Positions 50,229 through 58,587 of a stretch of 64,000 bases of DNA are shown piece after piece (within the stretch, counting starts at the first letter, position 1; the number at the start of each line of letters is the position of its first letter). Origin of the DNA: Guyparkeria sp046540515 (lineage in GTDB: Bacteria; Pseudomonadota; Gammaproteobacteria; Halothiobacillales; Halothiobacillaceae); NCBI RefSeq assembly GCF_046540515.1, contig NZ_JBKHFB010000001.1, forward strand, positions 1 through 64,000, in the 5' to 3' direction. The position numbers and the translations under genes were made by a program. Under the pieces are notes generated by a model that was not told the origin of the DNA, made no database searches, and saw nothing but the letters and a program-made list of their open reading frames with translations.

Positions 50229-51401
50229 TCAGGTCGACGGTTGCAGTCGACGGATCAGCCATTCGGGGGGCTGGGCGATTTTTCCCAGACAGTATCGGGC
50301 GGCCCGATCGATTACGCCGTGTTCGTGATAAAGCCCTTCCTTCTCCGCCCAGTCGCGGACATCTCCCTCCGGAATGCCGTGGTGCTTGGCGACGCTGATC
50401 AGCTGGACCACACCGTCCCGATGCCACTTGGCCTGGGAGGCGCTCTTCTCCTCCTGGCTCTCGGCCACGGCCACCGAGGCGGCGGCGATCAGCGGCGCCC
50501 CTTCCGCCCGGCGCGTCTCCTCGCTAGCCAGCAAACGGGCGGCCAGCGGGCAGGTCACCTCGGCCGGGGCCCGCAGGGCGAGGGCCGCCGTGAAGGCCAG
50601 CAGCAACCGGTCCGGATCGTGGCCGGCCTCGTCGACCAGACGGTTGAGTACGGTGCGATAGTCGCCGGCCTCGATCATCAGGGCCATGCCGCGTTCACGC
50701 ATCTCGGGCCTCAGGTGGTCGCCCAGGCCGTCGAGTACCCGTCGCCATAGCCCGAGGCGTGGCTCGCCGCCGGTGTCCAGGTGGGGCGAGAGGATCTCGA
50801 GTGCCTCCTCGGCTCCCCCTTGTTCCACCAGTTGCTCGATCAGCATGTCGGCCGCCTGTTCCAGCCAGACCGGATCGTCGCAGCGCGCCGCGGTCTCCAC
50901 CGCCTCGGTGAGCGGCCGGATCGCCTTGAACAGGCTGCCCTGCTGGCGTAGCAGGGTGGCCAGATCCAGTTGCGCCTGGACGGCGATCTCGGCCGGAAGC
51001 ATCGAGAACTCCGGGTGGTCGACGAGCTCGCGAAGGCGCCCGATTGCCTCGCCGCTCTGGCCGCGGGCGGCCAGAGCGAGGGCCAGGGTGTGAGTGAGCC
51101 CCGGGTCCCGGGATTCGGCCAGCAGTGCCTCGGCCAGCGCAGTTGCCTCCTCGAGCCGGCCCTCCCCGATCAGGCTCACCGCGAGGGCGTCGCCGATCTC
51201 GAAGCGGCGCGGATCGTGGCAGTGGCGCATCCAGTCGAGCAGCCAGGGCAGTTCCTCGCGGTCGAGCGTGTCGGTTTGCCAGGCATTCCGGTAGTACCAG
51301 TCGATCACGGCGCGCGCCCGGTCGCAGTCGACGGCGCTGGCGGCCGGTTCGGCCATCTGGGCGTGCAGGGTGTCGAGGGACGAGGGGAGCGATTCGGGCA
51401 T
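50229..51401 (-). CDS. TPR-like helical repeat protein of unknown function
   Basis: A 390-residue protein I do not recognise as a named family. From about residue 73 to 225 there are four helix-pair repeats resembling tetratricopeptides: LAVSLIGEGRLEEATALAEAL, LALALAARGQSGEAIGRLREL, LDLATLLRQQGSLFKAIRPL and MLIEQLVEQGGAEEALEILSPH. There is no signal peptide or membrane helix, so a cytosolic scaffold role is plausible. The C-terminal third is helical, with GDVRDWAEKEGLYHEHGVIDRAARYCLGK near the end. Codon use resembles its neighbours. It is divergent from rnpB and convergent with the H-NS gene. No function is proposed. Confidence 0.75.
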   Translation of the reverse strand: MPESLPSSLDTLHAQMAEPAASAVDCDRARAVIDWYYRNAWQTDTLDREELPWLLDWMRHCHDPRRFEIGDALAVSLIGEGRLEEATALAEALLAESRDPGLTHTLALALAARGQSGEAIGRLRELVDHPEFSMLPAEIAVQAQLDLATLLRQQGSLFKAIRPLTEAVETAARCDDPVWLEQAADMLIEQLVEQGGAEEALEILSPHLDTGGEPRLGLWRRVLDGLGDHLRPEMRERGMALMIEAGDYRTVLNRLVDEAGHDPDRLLLAFTAALALRAPAEVTCPLAARLLASEETRRAEGAPLIAAASVAVAESQEEKSASQAKWHRDGVVQLISVAKHHGIPEGDVRDWAEKEGLYHEHGVIDRAARYCLGKIAQPPEWLIRRLQPST

Positions 51402-51496
51402 GGTTGGGCTCGAGACGGGAGTGTGATCGGAACGGTTGTGACGGTCGAAGTCTACCCGACTCCCCGTCCAATGACGGGGTGCGAATCACGCTCGTC

Positions 51497-51524
51497 TCGA
51501 CACGGCCTCTCGTTTCTTTATACT
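51497..51524 (+). promoter_or_regulatory. Sigma-70 promoter of rnpB
   Basis: TCGACA at 51497-51502 (five of six consensus bases) and TATACT at 51519-51524 (five of six) are separated by 16 bases. The predicted start falls at about 51531-51533, exactly where the RNase P RNA begins. Confidence 0.8.
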
Positions 51525-51532
51525 CCGCCGCC

Positions 51533-51890
<358 letters not shown>

Positions 51891-51976
51891 ATTTCCTGTT
51901 GCCGACGGAACGGCTCCCGTTTCCCTGGGACCCGTCGGCACGGCGGTAATGCTCGATCCTTCCGCGCGCACCCGTA

Positions 51977-51998
51977 TTTTCCCCCACTTTCCCCCACC
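51977..51998 (-). promoter_or_regulatory. Reverse-oriented MraZ-like repeat pair
   Basis: On the minus strand TGGGG occurs at 51996-51992 and again at 51986-51982, a period of exactly 10 bases with a 5-base spacer, as in MraZ boxes. Another minus-strand TGGGA half-site (TGGGAAAGTG) lies at 52104-52095. No leftward gene nearby would be served directly. Confidence 0.45.
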
Positions 51999-52154
51999 GG
52001 CACTCGAGTGCGGCCGGGATGCGGCCCCGCGTATCCTCGTGCGCTTTGTTATCTATGCGCGGTAACCCTCTGTTTTTATCTGAAAACACATCCACACTTT
52101 CCCATTGTTTGTTGGCTAACTCCTTGTGGTCAAAAGAAAAATCCCGGCTATTTC

Positions 52155-52183
52155 TTGATCGCCCAGATGGGTGGGGCTATAGT
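52155..52183 (+). promoter_or_regulatory. Sigma-70 promoter of the dcw cluster (mraZ)
   Basis: TTGATC at 52155-52160 and TATAGT at 52178-52183 are separated by exactly 17 bases. Transcription would start near 52190, immediately before the MraZ repeats, so bound MraZ would block initiation or early elongation. Confidence 0.85.
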
Positions 52184-52192
52184 GCGCGCAGG

Positions 52193-52227
52193 TGTAGAAA
52201 AGTGGGAAAAAGTGGGAAAAAGTGTTC
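52193..52227 (+). promoter_or_regulatory. MraZ operator (10-bp phased TGGGA repeats)
   Basis: Perfect TGGGA units stand at 52203-52207 and 52213-52217, flanked by degenerate units TGTAG at 52193 and TGTTC at 52223, all at a 10-base period with AAAAG spacers. This is the geometry bound by MraZ in E. coli. The repeats overlap the ribosome binding site and the GTG start of mraZ. Confidence 0.85.
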
Positions 52228-52674
52228 CGGGGCATCACCAACCTGAATCTCGACGCCAAAGGACGCCTGGCCATGCCCACGCGTCACCGGGAGGCGTTTG
52301 CCCAGGATGACAACCAGCTGATCCTCACCATCGATACCCAGGAGCACTGCCTCCTTATCTACCCGCTGGCGACCTGGCTCGAGATCGAGAAGCAGATCGA
52401 TGCCCTGCCGTCGTTCAACAAGACCGCCAACCGCATCAAGCGGATGCTGATCGGTCACGCCACTCAGGTGGAATTCGATTCCGCCGGACGCATCGTCATT
52501 CCCCCCGCACTGCGCGCCCACGCGAAGCTGGAGAAGCCGGCCGTGCTGGTCGGGCAGGGCAAGAAGCTCGAGCTCTGGTCGCAGCCGCTGTGGAACCAGA
52601 TGACCGAGGAATTCCTCGACCAGTCGGACGAGGACGACCAGTTGCCCAGTGCCCTGGAGACCCTGTCCTTATGA
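52222..52674 (+). CDS. mraZ: Transcriptional regulator MraZ
   Basis: A 150-residue AbrB-fold DNA-binding protein that represses the division and cell wall cluster. The family N-terminus is FRGITNLNLDAKGRLAMPTRHR and a second similar half is QVEFDSAGRIVIPPALRAHA, the two swapped-hairpin motifs of MraZ. The start codon is GTG at 52222, right after the TGGGAAAAA repeats, which also supply the ribosome binding site. The stop overlaps rsmH by 4 bases. Confidence 0.95.
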   Translation: MFRGITNLNLDAKGRLAMPTRHREAFAQDDNQLILTIDTQEHCLLIYPLATWLEIEKQIDALPSFNKTANRIKRMLIGHATQVEFDSAGRIVIPPALRAHAKLEKPAVLVGQGKKLELWSQPLWNQMTEEFLDQSDEDDQLPSALETLSL

Positions 52675-53594
52675 CGGTCGATGCCGCCCATGACACGGTA
52701 TTGCGCGACGAGGCGGTCGACTGCCTGGTCATCGACCCGGCCGGCACCTACGTCGATGGCACCTTCGGCCGAGGTGGCCACAGTCGTGCGATTCTCGCCA
52801 GACTGTCGCCCCAGGGGCGCCTGGTGAGTTTCGATCGTGATGCCGAGGCGGCCGAGTACGCCGCCCGGCTGGCCGCCGAGGACCCGCGCTTCTCCTTTAT
52901 CAAGTCGGCATTCTCCGGCTGGGGCGAGGCCCTGGCCGCGCACGGCGTCGACCAGCCGGTCAATGGCGTGATGTTCGATCTGGGCGTGTCCTCGCCGCAG
53001 CTCGACCAGGCCGAGCGCGGCTTTTCCTTCCGATTCGACGGTCCGCTGGACATGCGGATGGATCAGAGCCAGGGGCCATCGGCGGCCGACTGGCTGGCGG
53101 TTGCCGAGGAAGAGGAAATCCGTGACGTGCTGTTCCGCCTGGGCGAGGAGCGCTTCGCCCGCCGGATTGCCGCCGGTATCGTCGCCCGCCGCGAGCAGGC
53201 CCCCCTGACGCGCACGAGCGAGCTGGTCGACTGCGTGGTCGCCGCCATCCCGAAGCGCGATCCCAACAAGCACCCGGCCACGCGCACCTTCCAGGCCATC
53301 CGCCTGTACATCAACAAGGAGCTCGACGAGATCACCCAGGCGCTCGAGCAGGCCCTTGCGTATCTCGCGCCTGGCGGCCGGCTGGTGGTGATCAGTTTCC
53401 ATTCTCTCGAGGATCGCATCGTCAAGCGGTTCATCCGTGATCACAGCACCGCCGGCAAGGATTTCTTCGGCAACCCGGTCGGCAAGGTGGCGCTGAAGAA
53501 GGTCGGCAAGGCCATCCGGGCCAATCGTGAGGAAACCGCCAGGAACCCGCGGGCGCGCAGCGCGATCATGCGAGTCGCGGAGCGGGCGGCATGA
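52671..53594 (+). CDS. rsmH: 16S rRNA m4C1402 methyltransferase RsmH
   Basis: SAM-dependent enzyme that N4-methylates cytosine 1402 in the ribosomal decoding site. The 307-residue protein shows the SAM motif YVDGTFGRGGHSRAIL, MFDLGVSSPQLDQAERGFSF and the late ISFHSLEDRIVKRF motif typical of MraW/RsmH. The start at 52671 forms an ATGA overlap with mraZ; a longer frame from 52590 lies inside mraZ and was rejected. It overlaps ftsL by 4 bases. Confidence 0.96.
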   Translation: MTVDAAHDTVLRDEAVDCLVIDPAGTYVDGTFGRGGHSRAILARLSPQGRLVSFDRDAEAAEYAARLAAEDPRFSFIKSAFSGWGEALAAHGVDQPVNGVMFDLGVSSPQLDQAERGFSFRFDGPLDMRMDQSQGPSAADWLAVAEEEEIRDVLFRLGEERFARRIAAGIVARREQAPLTRTSELVDCVVAAIPKRDPNKHPATRTFQAIRLYINKELDEITQALEQALAYLAPGGRLVVISFHSLEDRIVKRFIRDHSTAGKDFFGNPVGKVALKKVGKAIRANREETARNPRARSAIMRVAERAA

Positions 53595-53851
53595 GGGCGC
53601 TCAACGTCTTCCTGTCGGCATTCGCGGTGGCCAGCGCGCTGGCGGTGGTCGTCCTGGTGGCCGAGGATCGGCGCCTGACCCAGCAGCTCGCGGTGGCTCG
53701 CGACGGTGTCGAACGCCTTGAAGGCACCTACGCGGAGTTGCAGCTCGAGGAGGGCACCCTGACCGCCCAGGGTCGGATCGAGCGCATCGCCACCGAGGAG
53801 CTCGGCATGCTCCCGCCGAATGAAGACCAGATCACGGTGGTGTTCCGATGA
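53591..53851 (+). CDS. ftsL: Cell division protein FtsL
   Basis: A small bitopic divisome protein of 86 residues: one N-terminal membrane helix (about 3-23, LNVFLSAFAVASALAVVVLVA) and a periplasmic leucine-zipper-like coiled coil (about 26-65), followed by EELGMLPPNEDQITVVF. It pairs with FtsB and FtsQ and helps activate FtsWI. It is shorter than E. coli FtsL (121 residues), mainly lacking the cytoplasmic N-terminal tail. Start and stop overlap rsmH and ftsI by 4 bases each. Confidence 0.92.
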   Translation: MRALNVFLSAFAVASALAVVVLVAEDRRLTQQLAVARDGVERLEGTYAELQLEEGTLTAQGRIERIATEELGMLPPNEDQITVVFR

Positions 53852-55617
53852 AGGCGGCCTGGGCAGTCATCACCCGGTGGGCCGCCTGGCTCGGTGTGCG
53901 TTGGCGCGCCGGCGTCGTGTTGATGGTGTTCGCTCTTGCCGCCGTGGTCCTGCTGGGCCGTGCGGTGCAGTTGCAGGTTACCGAGCGAGATTTCTACGCC
54001 GAGCAGGGCGGTGATCGCCACGAGCGCGTCCAGACGATCGCCGCCCATCGCGGCATGATCACCGACCGTCACGGCGAACCGCTGGCGATCAGCGTGGCCA
54101 TGCACGCGGTCTGGATCGACCCGAAGATGATTGCCGCCCATCCCGAGGCGATCGATCGGCTGGCCCGGATCCTCGGGCAGCCGGCCGCCGAGTTGCAGCG
54201 TCGGGTGCGCGAGTACGGTTCGCGTCGTTTCCTGTACGTCGCCCGCCAGGTGCGCCCGAGCCTGGCCCAGGCGGTCCGCCAGGCCAAGCTGCCGGGCGTG
54301 GGCCTCAAGCGCGAGTACAAGCGCTTCTATCCGACCGCCGACGTCACCGCCCCGCTGCTGGGGTTTTCCAACATCGACGACGAGGGGCTTGCCGGTATCG
54401 AGCTGAGTTTCGATCAGCTGCTCGCCGGCACCCCGGGCAAGCGACGCATCCTCAAGGATGGCGATGGTCGCGAGATCGTCGATCTTGGCGTCATTCAGGC
54501 CGCGCGCCCGGGTCAGGACCTGGCGTTGTCCATCGATCGTCGTCTGCAGTACCTCGCCTACCGCGAGTTGTCGCGTGCGCTCGAAGAGCACGACGCGCTG
54601 GCCGGGTCGGCGACATTGATGAACGTCGCCACCGGCGAGGTGCTGGCCATGGCTAGCGCGCCCTCGTTCAATCCCAACAATCGTGCCGCCATCGATCCGA
54701 GCGTCACCCGCAACCACGCGGTGGTCGACCAGTTCGAGCCGGGATCGGCGGTCAAGCCCTTCACCGTGGCCGCCGCCCTGTCCAGCGGTCGCTGGCAGCC
54801 CTCGGACACGCTCGATACCGCGCCGGGCTACCGCCGCGTGGGCGGTTTCACCATCCACGACCACCGCAACTACGGCACGCTGGACATGACCGGCCTGCTG
54901 GAGAAATCCAGCAACGTGGGGGCCAGCATGCTGGCCGAGGACCTCGGCGCCCAGACCCTCTGGAACACCTACCGGGGGTTGGGTTTCGGCCAGATCACGG
55001 GGGTTGGGTTCCCCGGCGAGGCCGGCGGGTCGCTCAGCCTGTGGCGCGACTGGCGGGTAGCCGACACGGCCGCGCACAGCTACGGATACGGTCTTGCGGT
55101 GACGCCACTGCAGTTGACGAGTGCCTATGTCGCGCTGGCCAACGGCGGGCAGTACGTCGCCCCCAGCCTGCTGCGGCAAGACGAGCCGCCCGAGACCCGG
55201 CCGGTGTTCGATCCCGAGGTGGCCGACCGCGTGGTCGGCATGTTGCGTTCGGTGGTCTCGCCGACCGGCACTGCGCCCGAGGCCGCCGTGACCGGCTTCC
55301 AGGTCGCCGGCAAGACCGGCACCGTGCGGCAGCTCGGCAAGGGCGGCTATTCCCGCACCGACTACAACACGGTCTTTGCCGGGCTGGCCCCGGCGAGCGA
55401 TCCGCGGCTGGCCCTGGTGGTGGTCCTGCATCGGCCCAACGCCGGGAAGGTCTACGCCGGCGACGTCGCCGCGCCCGTGTTCCAGCGCGTGATGAGCGGC
55501 GCCTTGCGCATGCTCAACATCCGCCCGGACAACCTGCCCGAACTGCCCGCCGGGCAGATCGCCGGCGAGCTGCCGTCCACCGTGGCCAACTCCACCCGCA
55601 CTCGGGAGGCCGGCTGA
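53848..55617 (+). CDS. ftsI: Septal peptidoglycan transpeptidase FtsI (PBP3)
   Basis: Monofunctional class B penicillin-binding protein that crosslinks septal peptidoglycan with FtsW. The 589 residues include a membrane anchor (about 22-43), the non-catalytic pedestal region and a transpeptidase domain with SxxK at 300-303 (SAVK), SSN at 354-356 and KTG at 489-491. All catalytic motifs are intact. Length equals that of E. coli FtsI (588). It overlaps ftsL by 4 bases and is followed by murE after one base. Confidence 0.97.
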   Translation: MKAAWAVITRWAAWLGVRWRAGVVLMVFALAAVVLLGRAVQLQVTERDFYAEQGGDRHERVQTIAAHRGMITDRHGEPLAISVAMHAVWIDPKMIAAHPEAIDRLARILGQPAAELQRRVREYGSRRFLYVARQVRPSLAQAVRQAKLPGVGLKREYKRFYPTADVTAPLLGFSNIDDEGLAGIELSFDQLLAGTPGKRRILKDGDGREIVDLGVIQAARPGQDLALSIDRRLQYLAYRELSRALEEHDALAGSATLMNVATGEVLAMASAPSFNPNNRAAIDPSVTRNHAVVDQFEPGSAVKPFTVAAALSSGRWQPSDTLDTAPGYRRVGGFTIHDHRNYGTLDMTGLLEKSSNVGASMLAEDLGAQTLWNTYRGLGFGQITGVGFPGEAGGSLSLWRDWRVADTAAHSYGYGLAVTPLQLTSAYVALANGGQYVAPSLLRQDEPPETRPVFDPEVADRVVGMLRSVVSPTGTAPEAAVTGFQVAGKTGTVRQLGKGGYSRTDYNTVFAGLAPASDPRLALVVVLHRPNAGKVYAGDVAAPVFQRVMSGALRMLNIRPDNLPELPAGQIAGELPSTVANSTRTREAG

Positions 55618-55618
55618 C

Positions 55619-57136
55619 ATGGCGCGTATGACCTTTCCCGAAATCGGCCTGCGGGAGGTTCCCGTCCTGCGCCATGCCGGTGCCCCGGACCGGCGCGTGT
55701 GGGCGATCAGCGACGACAGCCGCGAGCTCGATGCCGGCACCATCTTCTATGCCCGCGAGACCCAGTCGCATGATGCCGATCGTTTCGTCGCCGACGCCCT
55801 GGCACGGGGTGCCGCGGCGGTCATCGGCGGGCGGCTGACCCCGGCCGAGGGCGTGGTCCTGCTCGACCGGCCCGAAGAGGCGATCGCCGACGCCATCCGC
55901 CAGGCCCACGGCTGGGGACACGAGGCGGTGGCGATCACCGCGGTCACCGGCACCAACGGCAAGACCACCGTCAGCCACCTTATCGCCGGGCTGATCGGCC
56001 TCGACGGCAACCCGGTCGGCGTGATCGGTACGCTGGGCTGGGGGCTGTGGTCGGCGCGGTCGGCCTATCGGGCCACGACCAACACCACGCCCGGGCTGAT
56101 CGAGAACTGGCATCGGATCGGCGAGCTGGTTCGCGAGGGCGCGCGCGAGATCGTCATGGAGGTCTCCTCGCATGCGCTGACCCAAGGCCGGGTGGAAGGG
56201 CTGCCCATTCGTACCGGGGTGTTCACCAACCTCGGTCGGGATCATTTCGACTATCACGGCGACATCGAGGCCTATCTCGGGGCCAAGGCCCGACTGTTCG
56301 CCTTGCCGAGCCTGCGCCAGGCGGTGCTGAACGCCGACCAGCCGGCCAGCGAGCGGATGCTCGCGACACTCGCCGCCCGCCCGGACGCGCCCCGCACCCT
56401 GTGTTTCTCGCTGACCCCGGCCGTGAGCCTGCCCGACTGCCGCCCCTGCCTGAGCGGTCGGATCGGTGCCCCGGAGGGCGGTCGCATGCACCTGACCGTG
56501 AGCGGTTTAGGCGAACGCGCCGAACTCGAGGCGGCGCTCGCCGGCCGGTTCAACGCCGAGAACCTGCTCGCCGCCTTGGCCGCGCGCCTGGTGGTGGGTG
56601 AAACGCTCGACGAGCTTGCCGGTCGTGTCGGGCGACTCAAGACCCCGCCGGGACGCATGGAAACCGTCACGGTCGGGCGCGGCATGACCGTGGTGATCGA
56701 CTACGCGCACACCGCCGACGCGCTCGAGAACGTCTTGACCAGTCTGCGCGAGGGGCTGCCCGAGGGCGCCCGTCTCGGGGTGGTCTTCGGCTGCGGCGGT
56801 GATCGCGATACCGGCAAGCGCCCCTTGATGGGCGAGGTGGCCGAGCGACTGGCCGACTGGGTGATCGTCACCAGTGACAATCCACGCAGCGAATCGCCCG
56901 AGGCGATCATCGACGCCATCGTCTCCGGCATGAGCGCACCCGACGCGGCCGACCGGCTGATCGACCGTCACGAGGCCATCGCCACCGGCATTCGCCGGCT
57001 GGCCGAGGGGCGGCCGGGCGACTGCCTGCTGGTGGCGGGCAAGGGCCACGAGACCGGCCAGGAGGTCGGCGACGAGATTCGGCCCTTCGACGATCGCCAG
57101 GTGGTTCGCGAGCAGGCACGGGAGGTGGGGCCATGA
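55619..57136 (+). CDS. murE: UDP-MurNAc-tripeptide synthetase MurE
   Basis: Adds the third stem residue to UDP-MurNAc-L-Ala-D-Glu. The 505-residue ligase has the ATP-binding motif TGTNGKTT and the central region MEVSSHALTQGRV with the carbamylated-lysine neighbourhood. The sequence SDNPRSE includes DNPR, the motif associated with meso-diaminopimelate specificity, as opposed to lysine. This fits a Gram-negative wall. It starts one base after ftsI and overlaps murF by 4 bases. Confidence 0.96.
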   Translation: MARMTFPEIGLREVPVLRHAGAPDRRVWAISDDSRELDAGTIFYARETQSHDADRFVADALARGAAAVIGGRLTPAEGVVLLDRPEEAIADAIRQAHGWGHEAVAITAVTGTNGKTTVSHLIAGLIGLDGNPVGVIGTLGWGLWSARSAYRATTNTTPGLIENWHRIGELVREGAREIVMEVSSHALTQGRVEGLPIRTGVFTNLGRDHFDYHGDIEAYLGAKARLFALPSLRQAVLNADQPASERMLATLAARPDAPRTLCFSLTPAVSLPDCRPCLSGRIGAPEGGRMHLTVSGLGERAELEAALAGRFNAENLLAALAARLVVGETLDELAGRVGRLKTPPGRMETVTVGRGMTVVIDYAHTADALENVLTSLREGLPEGARLGVVFGCGGDRDTGKRPLMGEVAERLADWVIVTSDNPRSESPEAIIDAIVSGMSAPDAADRLIDRHEAIATGIRRLAEGRPGDCLLVAGKGHETGQEVGDEIRPFDDRQVVREQAREVGP

Positions 57137-58587
57137 TCCGGGCCACGCTCGACCAGATTGTCCGCTGGGCCGAGGGGCGCCTGGTCGCGGATGCCGATGG
57201 CTCACTGCCGGTAGCCGGCGTGGGCACCGACAGCCGAGCCGACTTGGGTGGGCGCCTGTTCGTCGCCCTGAAAGGGCCGAACTTCGATGCCCATGACTTT
57301 ATCGACCAGGCGGCCCGACAGGGAGCGGTAGCCGCGCTGGTCGAGCGCGAACAGGCGGATTGCGCCCTGCCTCAGGTCATCGTCGACGACACGCTCGCCG
57401 CCATGGGCCGCCTGGCCCGCGGCTGGCGCGAGGCGGTCGATCCCACCGTGATCGGCATCACCGGCAGCAGCGGCAAGACCACGGTCAAGGAATTGCTGGC
57501 GGCCATGCTGGGCCAGATGGGCCCCACGGCCGCGACGCGCGGCAACCTCAACAACGACATCGGCGTGCCGCTGACCCTGCTCGACTGGGCGCCCGAGACG
57601 CACTACGCGGTGGTCGAGATGGGCGCCAATCACGTTGGCGAGATCGCCCGGCTGACCGAGCTGGCCGCCCCGGACATCGTGGTCGTCACCATGGCCGGCC
57701 GCGCCCACGTGGGCGAGTTCGGCTCGGTCCAACGCATCATCGAGGCCAAGGGCGAGATCTACCGTCACCGTCCGGCATCCGCGCGGGCGCTGATCAACCT
57801 GGACTCCGACGGCGCCGACCAGTGGCTCGAAGATGCACCGCGAGCCGAGACCTTCACCCTGGATCCCGCCCACCGCGAGTGGGCCAGCTGGCTGGGAGAC
57901 TACGACGCCAACGGGCATCGGCTCTCGGTAGCGGAACGTGGGCGGCCGCTGTTCGAGCACCTCGCCGTGCCGATCCCGGGGGCACACAACGCGGCCAACT
58001 TGCTGGCCGCCATCGCGCTGGCCCGGATGGGCGGGGCCTCGACGCAGGCCATCGCCGACGGGCTGGCCGGGTTCCACCCACCGGCCGGGCGGATGGGTCT
58101 GCTGGCGCTCGCCAATGGCTGGCGGCTGATCGACGACAGCTACAACGCCAACCCGGAATCGATGCGGGCCGCTCTGGGGTACCTGGCCGGCCAGCCGGGC
58201 GCGCGCCTTGCCGTGCTCGGCAGCATGGGCGAGTTGGGCGACGAGGCCGAGACCCTGCACCACCAGCTGGGTGAATTCGCGGCGGGGCAGGAACTCCAGG
58301 GGGTGATCGCGGCCGGTCCGGAGGGCGCGGCGATGGCCGCCGGTTTCCGGGCGGCCGGCGGCGCGAGCGAGGCGATCGAGGTAGTCGCCGACAGCCACGC
58401 GGCGACCGAGGCCCTGCGCCACCGGCTGGCCGGCCTGGAGGGCGAGGCCGTGACCGTGCTGCTCAAGGGGTCGCGTTTCATGCACATCGAACGGGTCCGC
58501 GAGGCCCTGGAGCGGGAGATCGGCATCGCGCCGGGGACCGGCAACGAATCGACAGGGAGAGGGCGAGATGCTGCTCTGGTTGACTGA
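57133..58587 (+). CDS. murF: UDP-MurNAc-pentapeptide synthetase MurF
   Basis: Adds D-Ala-D-Ala to finish the UDP-MurNAc-pentapeptide. The 484-residue ligase shows GITGSSGKTTVKELLAAML (P-loop), NLNNDIGVPLTLL, EMGANHVGEIARL and DDSYNANPESMRAAL, all MurF hallmarks. The motif usually read TNIGPAH appears as TMAGRAH, a mild divergence. The C-terminus is slightly extended and overlaps mraY by 20 bases, the longest overlap in the cluster. Confidence 0.96.
   Translation: MIRATLDQIVRWAEGRLVADADGSLPVAGVGTDSRADLGGRLFVALKGPNFDAHDFIDQAARQGAVAALVEREQADCALPQVIVDDTLAAMGRLARGWREAVDPTVIGITGSSGKTTVKELLAAMLGQMGPTAATRGNLNNDIGVPLTLLDWAPETHYAVVEMGANHVGEIARLTELAAPDIVVVTMAGRAHVGEFGSVQRIIEAKGEIYRHRPASARALINLDSDGADQWLEDAPRAETFTLDPAHREWASWLGDYDANGHRLSVAERGRPLFEHLAVPIPGAHNAANLLAAIALARMGGASTQAIADGLAGFHPPAGRMGLLALANGWRLIDDSYNANPESMRAALGYLAGQPGARLAVLGSMGELGDEAETLHHQLGEFAAGQELQGVIAAGPEGAAMAAGFRAAGGASEAIEVVADSHAATEALRHRLAGLEGEAVTVLLKGSRFMHIERVREALEREIGIAPGTGNESTGRGRDAALVD

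Larger units (their letters stand above)
51891..52221. other. Intergenic region rnpB-mraZ
   Basis: About 330 bases with no gene. It contains a reverse-oriented pair of TGGGG repeats (51977-51998), a single reverse TGGGA half-site (52095-52104), the mraZ promoter (52155-52183) and the MraZ operator. It becomes AT-rich between about 52040 and 52160. No rnpB terminator hairpin with a T-run was recognised. Confidence 0.6.

Noticed and set aside
52193..52227. CRISPR-like short tandem repeat
   Set aside because: Units are only 10 bases with no variable spacers, and they match MraZ operator geometry; no cas genes are present.
53728..55743. 671-codon minus-strand open frame opposite ftsI
   Set aside because: Antisense of ftsI, whose SxxK, SSN and KTG motifs are intact.
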